A DNA stretch of 64,000 bases, taken from Paenibacillus periandrae (GTDB lineage Bacteria; Bacillota; Bacilli; Paenibacillales; NBRC-103111). A program made the translations under genes and the position numbers. The stretch lies in contig NZ_JAJNMU010000002.1 in the NCBI RefSeq assembly GCF_022458865.1, positions 124,001 through 188,000 on the forward strand, written 5' to 3'. The notes under the pieces are model-generated. The model did not search any database. It had not been told where the DNA came from and saw only the letters and a list, made by a program, of their open reading frames with translations. Positions 36,466 to 44,725 of this stretch are shown piece by piece (the first letter of the stretch is position 1; every line of letters starts with the position of its first letter).

Positions 36466-37414
36466 AATGAAGCATCGAAGAAAATTGGTCCTGCTCCAAA
36501 TCGATGTTATTTTTATAGGGATATCCCGCATCATATGGATTGACATGAATATATACCTCTGCGACATGAATATGCCGCTTCATTAAGGCTTGTTTGACCG
36601 TTTTTGCAATATCATGGCCTTCAAGCACACTTATTCTTGGATTTACACTGATTTTGATATCCACTATTACATAATGTCCCTGTTCCCTTGCACGCAAATG
36701 TTCGACAGCAATTACCCCTTTAATTACCTGCACCGTACGCATCAGCTCTGCTACATCCTCATCATGAAGCGTGTGTTCTAAGGTATGGTGAATCGATTCC
36801 ATTACAAGACGGTAGCCCATTCTGACAACAAGTAAAGCTACCAATAAGCCTGCAATCGGATCCAGATAATATAAATAATTATTTCCCAGGTAATTACCTG
36901 ATAACGCGCCCAATATTCCTATCAACACGACAAATGAAGAATACATGCCTAACCGGTGCTTGCGGGCGCTCTCAATCAGATCTTGATTCGACATTTTTTT
37001 CCCTAGACGGTATTTATATTGAAACATCGTTTCTTTAATAATGATTGATAACACAATTGCAATAAGTGCTGTAGCTTTCGGAGGCGAATCCACTCCATAA
37101 TAAATCGTCTTGACGGATGAAAAACAAATCTCGATGCCAATAACCAATAACAATACGGACACAATGATGGCAGCAATGGATTCAGCCTTCCCCTGCTTAT
37201 AATGAGGATTTCCATCAGATTGTTTGGCGGCACGCAGTCCCATCAGCATCGCACATGAATGTCCAGCAGTTGAAACTGAATGCAAGGCATCCGCAATGAG
37301 CGCCTTGCTTCCTGAAATATAACCGAATACACCTTTCAGGGCAGCAAGAAATATATTTCCAATGATTCCGATCCAGTAGGCGAATTCCGTTTTTTGAAAA
37401 CGTTCCTCTGTCAA
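36464..37414 (-). CDS. cation diffusion facilitator family protein with degenerate metal site
   Basis: 316-residue CDF-fold membrane protein: six helices and a C-terminal cytoplasmic ferredoxin-like domain (about 210-295; VEHLRAREQGHYVIVDIKI). Closest by eye to the MneP/MneS (YdfM/YeaB) type. In TM2 the usual HSxSD is HSVST, in TM5 the usual HRSD is HRLG, and the loop HPYGHGKAE is PHYKQGKAE. So both intramembrane aspartates of the transport site are lost while the histidines remain; transport may be altered or absent. TTG 37414 has GGGAG eight nt before. Between recJ and secF. Confidence 0.85.
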   Translation of the reverse strand: MTEERFQKTEFAYWIGIIGNIFLAALKGVFGYISGSKALIADALHSVSTAGHSCAMLMGLRAAKQSDGNPHYKQGKAESIAAIIVSVLLLVIGIEICFSSVKTIYYGVDSPPKATALIAIVLSIIIKETMFQYKYRLGKKMSNQDLIESARKHRLGMYSSFVVLIGILGALSGNYLGNNYLYYLDPIAGLLVALLVVRMGYRLVMESIHHTLEHTLHDEDVAELMRTVQVIKGVIAVEHLRAREQGHYVIVDIKISVNPRISVLEGHDIAKTVKQALMKRHIHVAEVYIHVNPYDAGYPYKNNIDLEQDQFSSMLH

Positions 37415-37443
37415 AAGAGCCACTCCCTAAAAATTGATAGAAA

Positions 37444-37472
37444 GGCCGCGGAACCGTTCAGTTCACGCGGCC
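37444..37472 (-). terminator. hairpin after secF
   Basis: Stem GGCCGCG/CGCGGCC with inner GAAC/GTTC pairing on the minus strand, followed by a T-rich stretch with interruptions, just after the secF stop. Confidence 0.6.
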
Positions 37473-37477
37473 AGCTA

Positions 37478-38389
37478 TTATTCTTTTACTGCAGTTGCTC
37501 TTGGTTTAGAACTCAATGATTTGTTTTTCAGTAAATACCACAATGGGCTGGCTATGCAAATCGAAGAATAAGCTCCGGATGTTAATCCGATAATTTTGGC
37601 AAGTGCAAAAAGCTTGATTGATTCGCTACCAAAAACAAATAAACAAATTGCTGCGAGCAATACAGTAAGAACTGTGTAAACATTTCTTCTCATCGTCTGC
37701 CAAATACTATTATTCAGCAAATTGGAAAGATCCTGTGTAGTTTTAATTTTGGAGAAACGAAGGTTCTCACGAACACGGTCAAAAATAACGATTTTATCAT
37801 TGATTGAATATCCGATGGTGGTTAAAACTGCTGCCAGAAACGGCAGATTGACTTCTAAACGGAAAATCGCAAACATCGCAATAACGACACAAGCATCATG
37901 CAGAATCGCAAGAATGGCAGCAAGAGCAAAACGCCACTCAAATCGAATACTTACATAGATACAAATCGCGATACTTGCAATAGCTACGGCATAGATCGCC
38001 TTAAGACCTAATTCTTGTGCAATATCCGGAGAAACCGTGTTGACCTCCTGAGAAACCGTATCCCCAAAGGCGGAAACCATAGCTGTATTAATTTGTTTGA
38101 TCTGGTCGTCTGTAAGTATTATATCAAATCTGGCGGCGATATGATCATTATTCCCGCCTATGGATACAACCGAAGGCTTCAGATTGATTCCGTTAAAGAC
38201 CTCTTCCGCTTTTTCCTTCGTTACGGCTTGACCTACGTTAATATCAAGTCCCGTCCCGGCTTTAAAGTCAACACCGAAATTCAAGCCGAAAATCGCTGTG
38301 ACAATAAATCCTACAATCAATAAAACGATAGATATGGTAAAAAATTTGTTGCGGTTTTTCATAAAATCAAAATGGTCTCTATAATCCAC
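37478..38389 (-). CDS. secF: preprotein translocase subunit SecF
   Basis: Membrane component of SecDF, which uses the proton gradient to help late steps of export. 303 residues, six helices: helix 1 (about 17-37), a periplasm-side domain (about 38-135), then five helices. Seen: GLNFGVDFKAGTGLDI, SIAICIYVSIRFEWRFAL, IGYSINDKIVIFDRVREN (about 195-212). GTG start eight or nine nt after GGAGGCGG. It overlaps the end of secD by 11 nt. In B. subtilis SecDF is one fused protein; here it is split. Confidence 0.95.
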   Translation of the reverse strand: MDYRDHFDFMKNRNKFFTISIVLLIVGFIVTAIFGLNFGVDFKAGTGLDINVGQAVTKEKAEEVFNGINLKPSVVSIGGNNDHIAARFDIILTDDQIKQINTAMVSAFGDTVSQEVNTVSPDIAQELGLKAIYAVAIASIAICIYVSIRFEWRFALAAILAILHDACVVIAMFAIFRLEVNLPFLAAVLTTIGYSINDKIVIFDRVRENLRFSKIKTTQDLSNLLNNSIWQTMRRNVYTVLTVLLAAICLFVFGSESIKLFALAKIIGLTSGAYSSICIASPLWYLLKNKSLSSKPRATAVKE

Positions 38390-39605
38390 GAATTTCCGCC
38401 TCCTTTACACCGTAATAAGAAGGTTTCTTGAACTTGTTACTTTTAATAATTAAGTACAATAACATTCTTGAGAAAAATATGTTGGTCAGAACACTGAGCA
38501 CAATACTCATAATGGTCGTAAGCGCAAACCCACGAATGGCACCATTACCTACATAGTAAAGCACACCGGCTGAGATGATATTCGTAATGTTAGCATCCAT
38601 AATCGTCCGGAAGGAGTGCTTGGAGCCTGATTTCAAGGACGACAGCAAGCTTTTTCCACTGCGAATTTCTTCCTTAATCCGTTCATAGGTGATGATATTG
38701 GCATCAACAGCCATCCCTATACCCAGAACAAAAGCCGCAATACCAGGAAGTGTCAAGGTTGCATTCATCCAGTCAAATACGACTAACAACAACCATGTGT
38801 AGGTGATCAGGGAGATGGCTGCAACAAAACCCGGTAAACGATAAAAAATAACCATGAATATTAAAATCAGGATGGAACCGATCAAGCCCGCTCTTACGGT
38901 TTGATCCAGCGAAGCTTTACCCAATGAAGCTCCCACGACCTGTGTATACTTTTCGGTCAGCTTCAACGGCAGTGCACCCAAATTGATGGTTGATGCGAGT
39001 TCAGTAGCTTCCTCAAACGTATAGTTACCGGAGATCGTCGCACTGCCATCTGTAATGACCGTATTAACTACCGGTGCTGACAATTGACGCTCGTCCAGAT
39101 AAATAGCCAAAGGCTTGCCTACAAGCTTCTCGGTTACTTTTTTAAATTTCTCAGGATCCTTGACCTTGATATTGATCTGCGGACGATTAGTTTGGTCGAA
39201 GCCAATTTTGGCTGCGTTTTCCACAAAATCACTGCCCAGCATTTCTTTCGTTCCATCTGGACCGCGGAAAGTGAGCTCGGCCGGCTTCTTAATAACCTTA
39301 CGAACCTCATCTTCATTTTTCACATCAGCCAAACGTACACGAATCCGGTCTTTTCCTTCAGTCGTAATCTCTGGTTCTGCAATACCCAGCTCATCCGCCC
39401 TTTTCATTAAACTGTTCGCTGTTTCTTTTAAAGCTTCCGCAGTAACGGGCTTACCTTCCTCAATAGCCTCCGCTACATAAAGAATTTCGAAACCACCTTT
39501 TAAGTCCAAACCCAATTTAATTTTGTTAACTAAACTCGGGCTTGTCCAGGCCACCAGCGCCAATGTAACGAGCACTACAGCCACAAATATTGCAATCCGT
39601 TTCAT
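38379..39605 (-). CDS. secD: preprotein translocase subunit SecD
   Basis: Partner of SecF; 408 residues, which is short because the large P1 head domain is small, as in other Firmicutes. Seen: helix 1 (about 4-22), LGLDLKGGFEILY (33-45), the P1 region with TFRGPDGT and SATISGNYTFEEATELA, then PLKLTEKYTQVVGASLG and five helices with LPGIAAFVLGIGMAVDANIITYERIKEE (core GIGMAVDANIITYERIKEE). ATG with GGAAGGAG 12 nt before. The two genes are probably an operon of their own starting near 39606-39650. Confidence 0.95.
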   Translation of the reverse strand: MKRIAIFVAVVLVTLALVAWTSPSLVNKIKLGLDLKGGFEILYVAEAIEEGKPVTAEALKETANSLMKRADELGIAEPEITTEGKDRIRVRLADVKNEDEVRKVIKKPAELTFRGPDGTKEMLGSDFVENAAKIGFDQTNRPQINIKVKDPEKFKKVTEKLVGKPLAIYLDERQLSAPVVNTVITDGSATISGNYTFEEATELASTINLGALPLKLTEKYTQVVGASLGKASLDQTVRAGLIGSILILIFMVIFYRLPGFVAAISLITYTWLLLVVFDWMNATLTLPGIAAFVLGIGMAVDANIITYERIKEEIRSGKSLLSSLKSGSKHSFRTIMDANITNIISAGVLYYVGNGAIRGFALTTIMSIVLSVLTNIFFSRMLLYLIIKSNKFKKPSYYGVKEAEIRGL

Positions 39606-39701
39606 ATGAGTAACGATCTCCTTCCAATCTCAATAGTCCTATTATACTCACCTGCTAAAATCGAGTCAATTTGATGATTTGCGACATGCCTCAACAGCAG
39701 C

Positions 39702-39734
39702 AAAAAAATAACCCCTTCTAGGCGAAAGGGTTGC
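39702..39734 (-). terminator. terminator of comN
   Basis: Minus-strand hairpin AACCCTT...AAGGGGTT followed by ATTTTTTTG. The left arm overlaps the last codons of comN and its TAG stop lies in the loop. Confidence 0.8.
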
Positions 39735-40257
39735 TTTTATATATACTCATCGTCATCCAGTTCATAAATTTCGTCACCTTTAACGACAAAATGTCATTCA
39801 CAATTTGATGAAGCGCAGGCATCCCTGTTTTCTGATATTTATCGCTAACGCATTCCCAGATTTCTCTGCCCGTAACATGCTCATAGCCGATCATTCTAAA
39901 TTCCTCTGCCTTACTCGTGCAAATGCTCTCAATAAGCTCGTTAAGCTCCATTTCCGATAATGCGGCAGGCTCCTCATCAAATGCCTCACTTGAGAAAGCA
40001 TCCACTTCCTCACCGTCTTCAAGCTCCTCGACATCGTCACCAACATCGTCACCAACATCGTCATTAGACATAATTACCTCAGAAATGTCCTCCTGTCCAA
40101 TTACAAGAGGATCTGTCCGCACATCGGCTGCTGTCTCGTTCAACTCGGCTTCCGTAGTCAGTTTAAGAAAAGTCTGTTCCTGCTCGATAGTTTCTTGCTT
40201 CGTTTGTTCTTCTGAATGCTGAGCATCCTGCTCTTCCTTGCGCCCATCATGCTCCAC
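39718..40257 (-). CDS. comN: ComN-like post-transcriptional regulator with acidic N-terminal extension
   Basis: About 179 residues. The C-terminal ~80 residues (ELIESICTSKAEEFRMIGYEH, then GREIWECVSDKYQK and LHQIVNDILSLKVTKFMNW) match the ComN/YrzD family, which in B. subtilis controls comE mRNA and division-site localisation. The first ~100 residues are low-complexity and very acidic, with a tandem DDVG repeat; B. subtilis ComN (about 98 residues) lacks such a tail. Start GTG 40257 (eight nt after GGAGG) is preferred over GTG 40263. Position between secDF and spoVB matches Bacillus. Confidence 0.82.
   Translation of the reverse strand: MEHDGRKEEQDAQHSEEQTKQETIEQEQTFLKLTTEAELNETAADVRTDPLVIGQEDISEVIMSNDDVGDDVGDDVEELEDGEEVDAFSSEAFDEEPAALSEMELNELIESICTSKAEEFRMIGYEHVTGREIWECVSDKYQKTGMPALHQIVNDILSLKVTKFMNWMTMSIYKSNPFA
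40031..40066. repeat. 12-bp tandem repeat inside comN
   Basis: Three consecutive 12-bp units ACATCGTCACCA (the third ending CATTA), encoding repeated Asp-Asp-Val-Gly on the minus strand. Likely to vary by replication slippage. Confidence 0.85.
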
Positions 40258-40418
40258 CTTCACAACCTCCTGCCCTCAACCATCTTCCTCATTACTCATA
40301 TTCGCTGCCAAGCAGGATTTTCCTTCTATATCCTGATCTTCGCGTTAAATATTGTGCATGCGTAGGGACAGGTACTGCATATCCATGTTAGTAGTCTCGG
40401 GAGGAAGAAGGAATCGAT

Positions 40419-41984
40419 GTGACCAAACAATCGTTTTTGAAAGGAACGCTCATATTACTCGCTGCAGGTATTGTAAATCGTATTCTTGGCTTTATTCCCC
40501 GAATTACGCTGCCCAGACTCATCGGAGCAGAAGGCGTGGGACTATACCAAATGGGTTTCCCCTTTATGATTGTCATTTTAACCTTAATAACCGGAGGCAT
40601 ACCGATTGCTGTCGCCAAGCTGATTGCTGAAGCTGAAGCAGAAAATAATGAAAGCCGGATCAGACGTATTCTTCGGCTGGCGATGACACTGACGGTGTCG
40701 CTCGGTATCCTGTTCACTCTAGCCAGTCTGCTCGGAGCACAATGGATTGCCAACCACCTGCTAACCGATTCGAGAGTATATTACACTTTTTTATGTATGA
40801 CTCCCATTATCATTCTGGTCGGAATCGGCTCCGTGCTGCGCGGTTACTTTCAAGGCAGACAAAATATGATCCCGACTGCAGTGTCACAGGTTGCAGAAAC
40901 AATCATACGTATTTTCACCGTGCTTGCCTTTGCCTATGCCCTGCTTCCGTATGGTATTGAATACGCAGCAGCGGGAGCAATGGCTGGAGTGATGGTAGGC
41001 GAAGCTGTAGCTCTGTTGGTGCTTTTCCTTTATTATCGACGAAGTCGCAGTCAGACAACCCCTTTTCCCATTGCAAAAATCGGAAGCGTGCCGCTTGTCG
41101 GCCGTCTGGCAAATTTGAGACAGCTTTTGAAGCTAGCCTTGCCCATCACCGGAAGTAAGCTGGTAGGCTCCTGCTCTTATTTTCTTGAATCGATTCTAAT
41201 TATTCGCAGCCTTGCCGCGGCAGGGATTGCCACCAAGCTGGCAACAGCACAATATGGGATGCTTCAGGGTATGATCATTCCGATACTGCTGCTTCCAAGC
41301 GCGCTGACCTACTCCCTATCCGTTTCACTCATTCCTTCGTTGTCGGAAGCGGCTGCACGTAACGATATGCAAACGATTCATAATCGGCTTCATCAATCAC
41401 TCAAGCTTGCTTTGGTTACAGGAGCACCCTTTGTCATGATTATGTTTGTATTGGCCGAGCCGCTTTGTGATCTGATGTATGGACAAAGCCAAATCGCCCC
41501 AATGCTGAAAATGATGGCCCCGGTCGCTCTCTTTATTTATTTTCAGGCCCCCCTGCAAGCCAGTCTGCAAGCATTGAATCGCCCCGGCTCAGCGTTAGTT
41601 AATACGTTAATTGGCTCGGTGATTAAGCTTGCTCTTATCGTTGGACTTGCAGGTCAGCCTCAATTTGGCATTCTCGGGGCTGTCATGGCTATCAATATCA
41701 ATATCATGCTCGTGACGGTACTGCATTGGCACAGTGTGGTGAGACTGCTTCATTTTCGAATGCAAATGATGGACTTTGCCAAGGTCGGCTTAGCCATGTT
41801 CGTATCCGGCTGGTGCAGCTATATCCTGATGTATACACATTGGATGGACGGGGAAGCTTTACGTTTTGCGGTCTCTTGTATTGCTGGTGTAATTATCTAC
41901 TTATCGTGTTCAGTTCTATTGCGACTTATTGACCGCACTGATCTGACACGTGTACTCATGCTTGGACGCAAGCTAATCAAGTAA
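40419..41984 (+). CDS. spoVB: stage V sporulation protein B (MOP-superfamily flippase)
   Basis: Polytopic membrane protein of 521 residues in the polysaccharide-flippase (MurJ/Wzx-like) superfamily; needed for spore cortex formation, probably moving lipid-linked precursors. Seen: FLKGTLILLAAGIVNRILGFI N-terminus (core GTLILLAAGIVNRILGF), RLIGAEGVGLYQMGFP, GGIPIAVAKLIAEAEA, GYFQGRQNMIPTAVSQVAE (core GYFQGRQNMIPTA), and about 14 helices. GTG start six nt after AAGGA. Divergent from comN; the 158-nt spacer contains no clear sigma-E promoter that I can fix. Confidence 0.93.
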   Translation: MTKQSFLKGTLILLAAGIVNRILGFIPRITLPRLIGAEGVGLYQMGFPFMIVILTLITGGIPIAVAKLIAEAEAENNESRIRRILRLAMTLTVSLGILFTLASLLGAQWIANHLLTDSRVYYTFLCMTPIIILVGIGSVLRGYFQGRQNMIPTAVSQVAETIIRIFTVLAFAYALLPYGIEYAAAGAMAGVMVGEAVALLVLFLYYRRSRSQTTPFPIAKIGSVPLVGRLANLRQLLKLALPITGSKLVGSCSYFLESILIIRSLAAAGIATKLATAQYGMLQGMIIPILLLPSALTYSLSVSLIPSLSEAAARNDMQTIHNRLHQSLKLALVTGAPFVMIMFVLAEPLCDLMYGQSQIAPMLKMMAPVALFIYFQAPLQASLQALNRPGSALVNTLIGSVIKLALIVGLAGQPQFGILGAVMAININIMLVTVLHWHSVVRLLHFRMQMMDFAKVGLAMFVSGWCSYILMYTHWMDGEALRFAVSCIAGVIIYLSCSVLLRLIDRTDLTRVLMLGRKLIK

Positions 41985-42020
41985 GCCGCAGCTGCAAAAT
42001 TAGGATGACTCCAGTTACAA

Positions 42021-42689
42021 CTACCTGCGGCGATCCACAAACCATTTTCCGCGGTGATCAAATGTACAGAAAAATACATCCTTGAATTCCTTGATTCCTT
42101 GCAGCTGAAGCTCACTCTTAAGCCAAAACCGCGTTTTCCCCAGCTTCTCCAGATTCTCATCCTGCACCTTGCCATCCATAATGAGCGGTAACGGCAAGCC
42201 CTCGTAACGAAAAAGACTTTTTCCTTCAGCCGGTGCAGCGGCAGGCTCCTTTTTCTCGACGACAGTGAGCTTGCCCGAGGGCTCCAGAATAGCGAACTCG
42301 ACATTGGCTACGTCCATCACCTTACTTTGGCGCAGCTGCAGCAATAAGTCATCCAGGTTATAGCGCTGTCGTCTCATCTCCTCACGGTTGAGTTTTCCAT
42401 TCTCAATGATCAATGAGCTCTTGCCTTCAAAAAGTCTGCGAATCTTTTCATTTTTTAATGACAAATAGGCAATGATCAGTTGTACTCCTACCAGCGTGAA
42501 CATCGGCAAAATACCATCCATAAGCGACTTATTCATATCCTCAAGCACAAATACCGCAATTTCTGCAATCATGATCGAAATCACCAAATCAAAAACGGAC
42601 AGTTTGCCAATTTCTCGTTTTCCCATAATTCTCATCGTAACAAACACAATTAAGTACACGAAAATGGTACGAAAAAAAAGCATCAGCAT
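42021..42689 (-). CDS. DUF421 (YetF/YrbG family) membrane protein
   Basis: 222 residues. Three N-terminal helices (about 1-80) with RIMGKREIGKLSVFDLVISI (core GKREIGKLSVFDLV), then a cytoplasmic mixed alpha/beta domain with LRQSKVMDVANVEFAILEPSG (core VEFAILEPSG), typical of the YetF family found in germination or membrane-stress contexts. Function is not established; B. subtilis yrbG lies in the same position (after spoVB). ATG 42689 nine nt after GGAGGG. Convergent with spoVB, 37 nt apart, without an obvious terminator. Confidence 0.88.
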   Translation of the reverse strand: MLMLFFRTIFVYLIVFVTMRIMGKREIGKLSVFDLVISIMIAEIAVFVLEDMNKSLMDGILPMFTLVGVQLIIAYLSLKNEKIRRLFEGKSSLIIENGKLNREEMRRQRYNLDDLLLQLRQSKVMDVANVEFAILEPSGKLTVVEKKEPAAAPAEGKSLFRYEGLPLPLIMDGKVQDENLEKLGKTRFWLKSELQLQGIKEFKDVFFCTFDHRGKWFVDRRR

Positions 42690-42791
42690 ATGGGTTGACC
42701 CTCCTGCGCATATTCCAAGCCTATTGTGGCCTCTATCCATACACCTCATACTCGAGTTGATTTGCGAATTGTTGCCAGCACAAGACCAAAA

Positions 42792-42943
42792 AGTTTCCCT
42801 AAAGAAACTATTTGTCCCAAGGAAAATAATTGTTGCAAGGCAAACATTTTTGCTGTAGGATAAAATGCATATCGGTTACAGGTTTGGGTTTATTTTTTTG
42901 TCCTAATTGTTTCCCTACACCAAAACATTTGTACCAAGAAAAC
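42792..42943 (+). promoter_or_regulatory. MntR-like operator cluster and promoter of mntABCD
   Basis: Five related dyads: AGTTTCCCTAAAGAAACT (42792-42809), TTTGTCCCAAGGAAAA (42811-42826), GTTGCAAGGCAAACA (42832-42846), GTTTCCCTACACCAAAAC (42909-42926) and TTTGTACCAAGAAAAC (42928-42943). They resemble the MntR consensus TTTGCCT...AGGAAAC. The likely promoter TTGCAA (42833-42838), 17 nt, TAGGAT (42856-42861) is overlapped by the third. Manganese-dependent repression is the natural reading. Confidence 0.6.
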
Positions 42944-42962
42944 ATTTATAGGAGTGATCGCA

Positions 42963-43934
42963 TTGACGAAGGTAAGTCAAAAACAGATATCCTCAGCTCT
43001 CCATAGGTTCATTATTATTGTTAGCAGCATCTGCTTTATGGCCATTATAGCCGCTTGCTCTACCCTCGATATGTCAGACAAACCGGTTTCCGGTGACACT
43101 AAGCTCAAGGTAACAACGACTGTCGGGATGATTACAGATGTTGTACAGCAGATCGGTGGAGATCATGTTGCCGTTACAGGTTTGATGAAGCCCGGAGTAG
43201 ACCCTCATCTGTATAAAGCTTCACAAGGTGACATTCAAAAGCTGGATAATGCCGACGTTATTTTCTACAACGGTCTACATCTTGAAGGAAAAATGGGTGA
43301 GATTTTTGAGAAAATGGCCAAGAAGAAAACAACTGTCGCCGTATCCGAAAAAATCGATCGCGCCAAGCTGCGTTCCGGTGCCGAAATGGACAGCGAATTC
43401 GACCCGCACATCTGGTTTGATGTCAGGCACTGGATGCAAGCTGCCGAATCGATCCGTGACACTCTGATCAAGAAAGATCCAGCACACAGCGAGGATTACA
43501 GGAAAAATGCAGAAGCTTATCTCAAGCAGCTGGATGTTCTGCATAAGGAGGTAACCGAACAGATCAAATCGATACCTGAACAAAGCCGGGTACTTGTTAC
43601 TGCACACGATGCGTTCGGATACTTTGGAGATGCTTACGGAGTTAAGGTGATGGGGCTGCAAGGCATGAGTACGGCGTCTGAAGCAGGTACCAAGGATGTC
43701 ACAGACCTGCGCGATTTTCTTGTCAAACATAAAATAAAAGCTGTGTTTATCGAGTCCAGTGTTCCTCGGAAAGCGATCGATGCTGTCATTCAAGGAGCCA
43801 AGGAAAAAGGCCATGAGCTGACTATCGGCGGTGAGTTATTTTCCGATGCTATGGGTGAAAACGGTACGCCGGAGGGTACCTATCTCGGAATGGTACGCCA
43901 TAACGTCAATACAATTGTTAAAGCCCTAAAATAA
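42963..43934 (+). CDS. mntA: manganese/zinc ABC transporter substrate-binding lipoprotein
   Basis: Cluster A-I solute-binding lipoprotein, 323 residues. Signal peptide with lipobox IAAC (Cys about residue 32). Metal ligands by family alignment: His in GVDPHLYKAS, His in DPHIWFD, Glu in FIESSVPRKAI and Asp in LFSDAMG, the His-His-Glu-Asp set of Mn-binding PsaA/TroA/MntA types rather than the three-His ZnuA set. No His-rich loop. TTG 42963 lies eight nt after AGGAG; a GTG at 42954 overlaps that site. First gene of a four-gene operon. Confidence 0.88.
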   Translation: MTKVSQKQISSALHRFIIIVSSICFMAIIAACSTLDMSDKPVSGDTKLKVTTTVGMITDVVQQIGGDHVAVTGLMKPGVDPHLYKASQGDIQKLDNADVIFYNGLHLEGKMGEIFEKMAKKKTTVAVSEKIDRAKLRSGAEMDSEFDPHIWFDVRHWMQAAESIRDTLIKKDPAHSEDYRKNAEAYLKQLDVLHKEVTEQIKSIPEQSRVLVTAHDAFGYFGDAYGVKVMGLQGMSTASEAGTKDVTDLRDFLVKHKIKAVFIESSVPRKAIDAVIQGAKEKGHELTIGGELFSDAMGENGTPEGTYLGMVRHNVNTIVKALK

Positions 43935-43955
43935 GCTTAAGGAGGAGAATGAACG

Positions 43956-44720
43956 ATGAGCACCACACCGCTGCAAATCACGAATATGTCAGTCGCATAT
44001 TTAAAGAAGCCCGTACTTCGCAATGTTACCTTTGAGGCCCCTGAGGGGAAGCTGATTGGAATTGTAGGTCCCAATGGAGCTGGAAAATCAACTCTGATCA
44101 AGGCTGCGCTCGGACTGATTCCAAGTCTGACTGGTGACGTATCCATCTACGGACGTCCTTATGCAGAACAAAGAAATCTTGTCGGCTATGTACCGCAGCG
44201 TGAATCCGTAGACTGGGATTTCCCTACCCATGCCCTAGATGTTGTCATGATGGGACGTTACGGGCATCTGGGATGGTTCAAACGTCCTGGCAAGGCTGAA
44301 AAGAAAATCGCCATGGAATGCCTTGAAAAGGTCGGTATGGCTGACTTTGCTGATCGGCAAATCAGTCAGCTCTCCGGTGGACAGCAGCAGCGGATTTTTT
44401 TGGCAAGGGCGTTGGCTCAGGATGCTCAGCTGTATTTTATGGATGAACCATTTGTTGGTGTCGATGCAGCTACGGAAAAAGCTATTATCACACTGCTGAA
44501 TGAACTGAAAATGCAAAAAAAGACCGTGCTGGTCGTCCATCATGATATCGCCACAGTGAAGGAATATTTCGACTGGGTCATGCTGTTGAATGTGCAGATT
44601 ATTGCCTTCGGTCCAACAGAGCAAGCTTTCACATCGGCTAAGCTCCAGGAAACGTATGGCGGCAGACTCACCATGCTGGAGCACGATGACCGCTCGGCTT
44701 TACTCATAGATTCGAGGTGA
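43956..44720 (+). CDS. mntB: manganese/zinc ABC transporter ATP-binding protein
   Basis: 254-residue ABC ATPase energising metal import. Seen: Walker A GPNGAGKST (about residue 39), Q-loop VGYVPQRESVDWDFP, signature LSGGQQQRIFLARAL (about 137), Walker B LYFMDEPFVGVD, and switch His in VLVVHHD. The VPQ...DWDFP segment is typical for MntB/ZnuC-type proteins. AGGAGG-type site (GGAGGAG) before the ATG; 21 nt after mntA. Its stop overlaps the ribosome-binding area of mntC. Confidence 0.92.
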   Translation: MSTTPLQITNMSVAYLKKPVLRNVTFEAPEGKLIGIVGPNGAGKSTLIKAALGLIPSLTGDVSIYGRPYAEQRNLVGYVPQRESVDWDFPTHALDVVMMGRYGHLGWFKRPGKAEKKIAMECLEKVGMADFADRQISQLSGGQQQRIFLARALAQDAQLYFMDEPFVGVDAATEKAIITLLNELKMQKKTVLVVHHDIATVKEYFDWVMLLNVQIIAFGPTEQAFTSAKLQETYGGRLTMLEHDDRSALLIDSR

Positions 44721-44725
44721 AAGGT

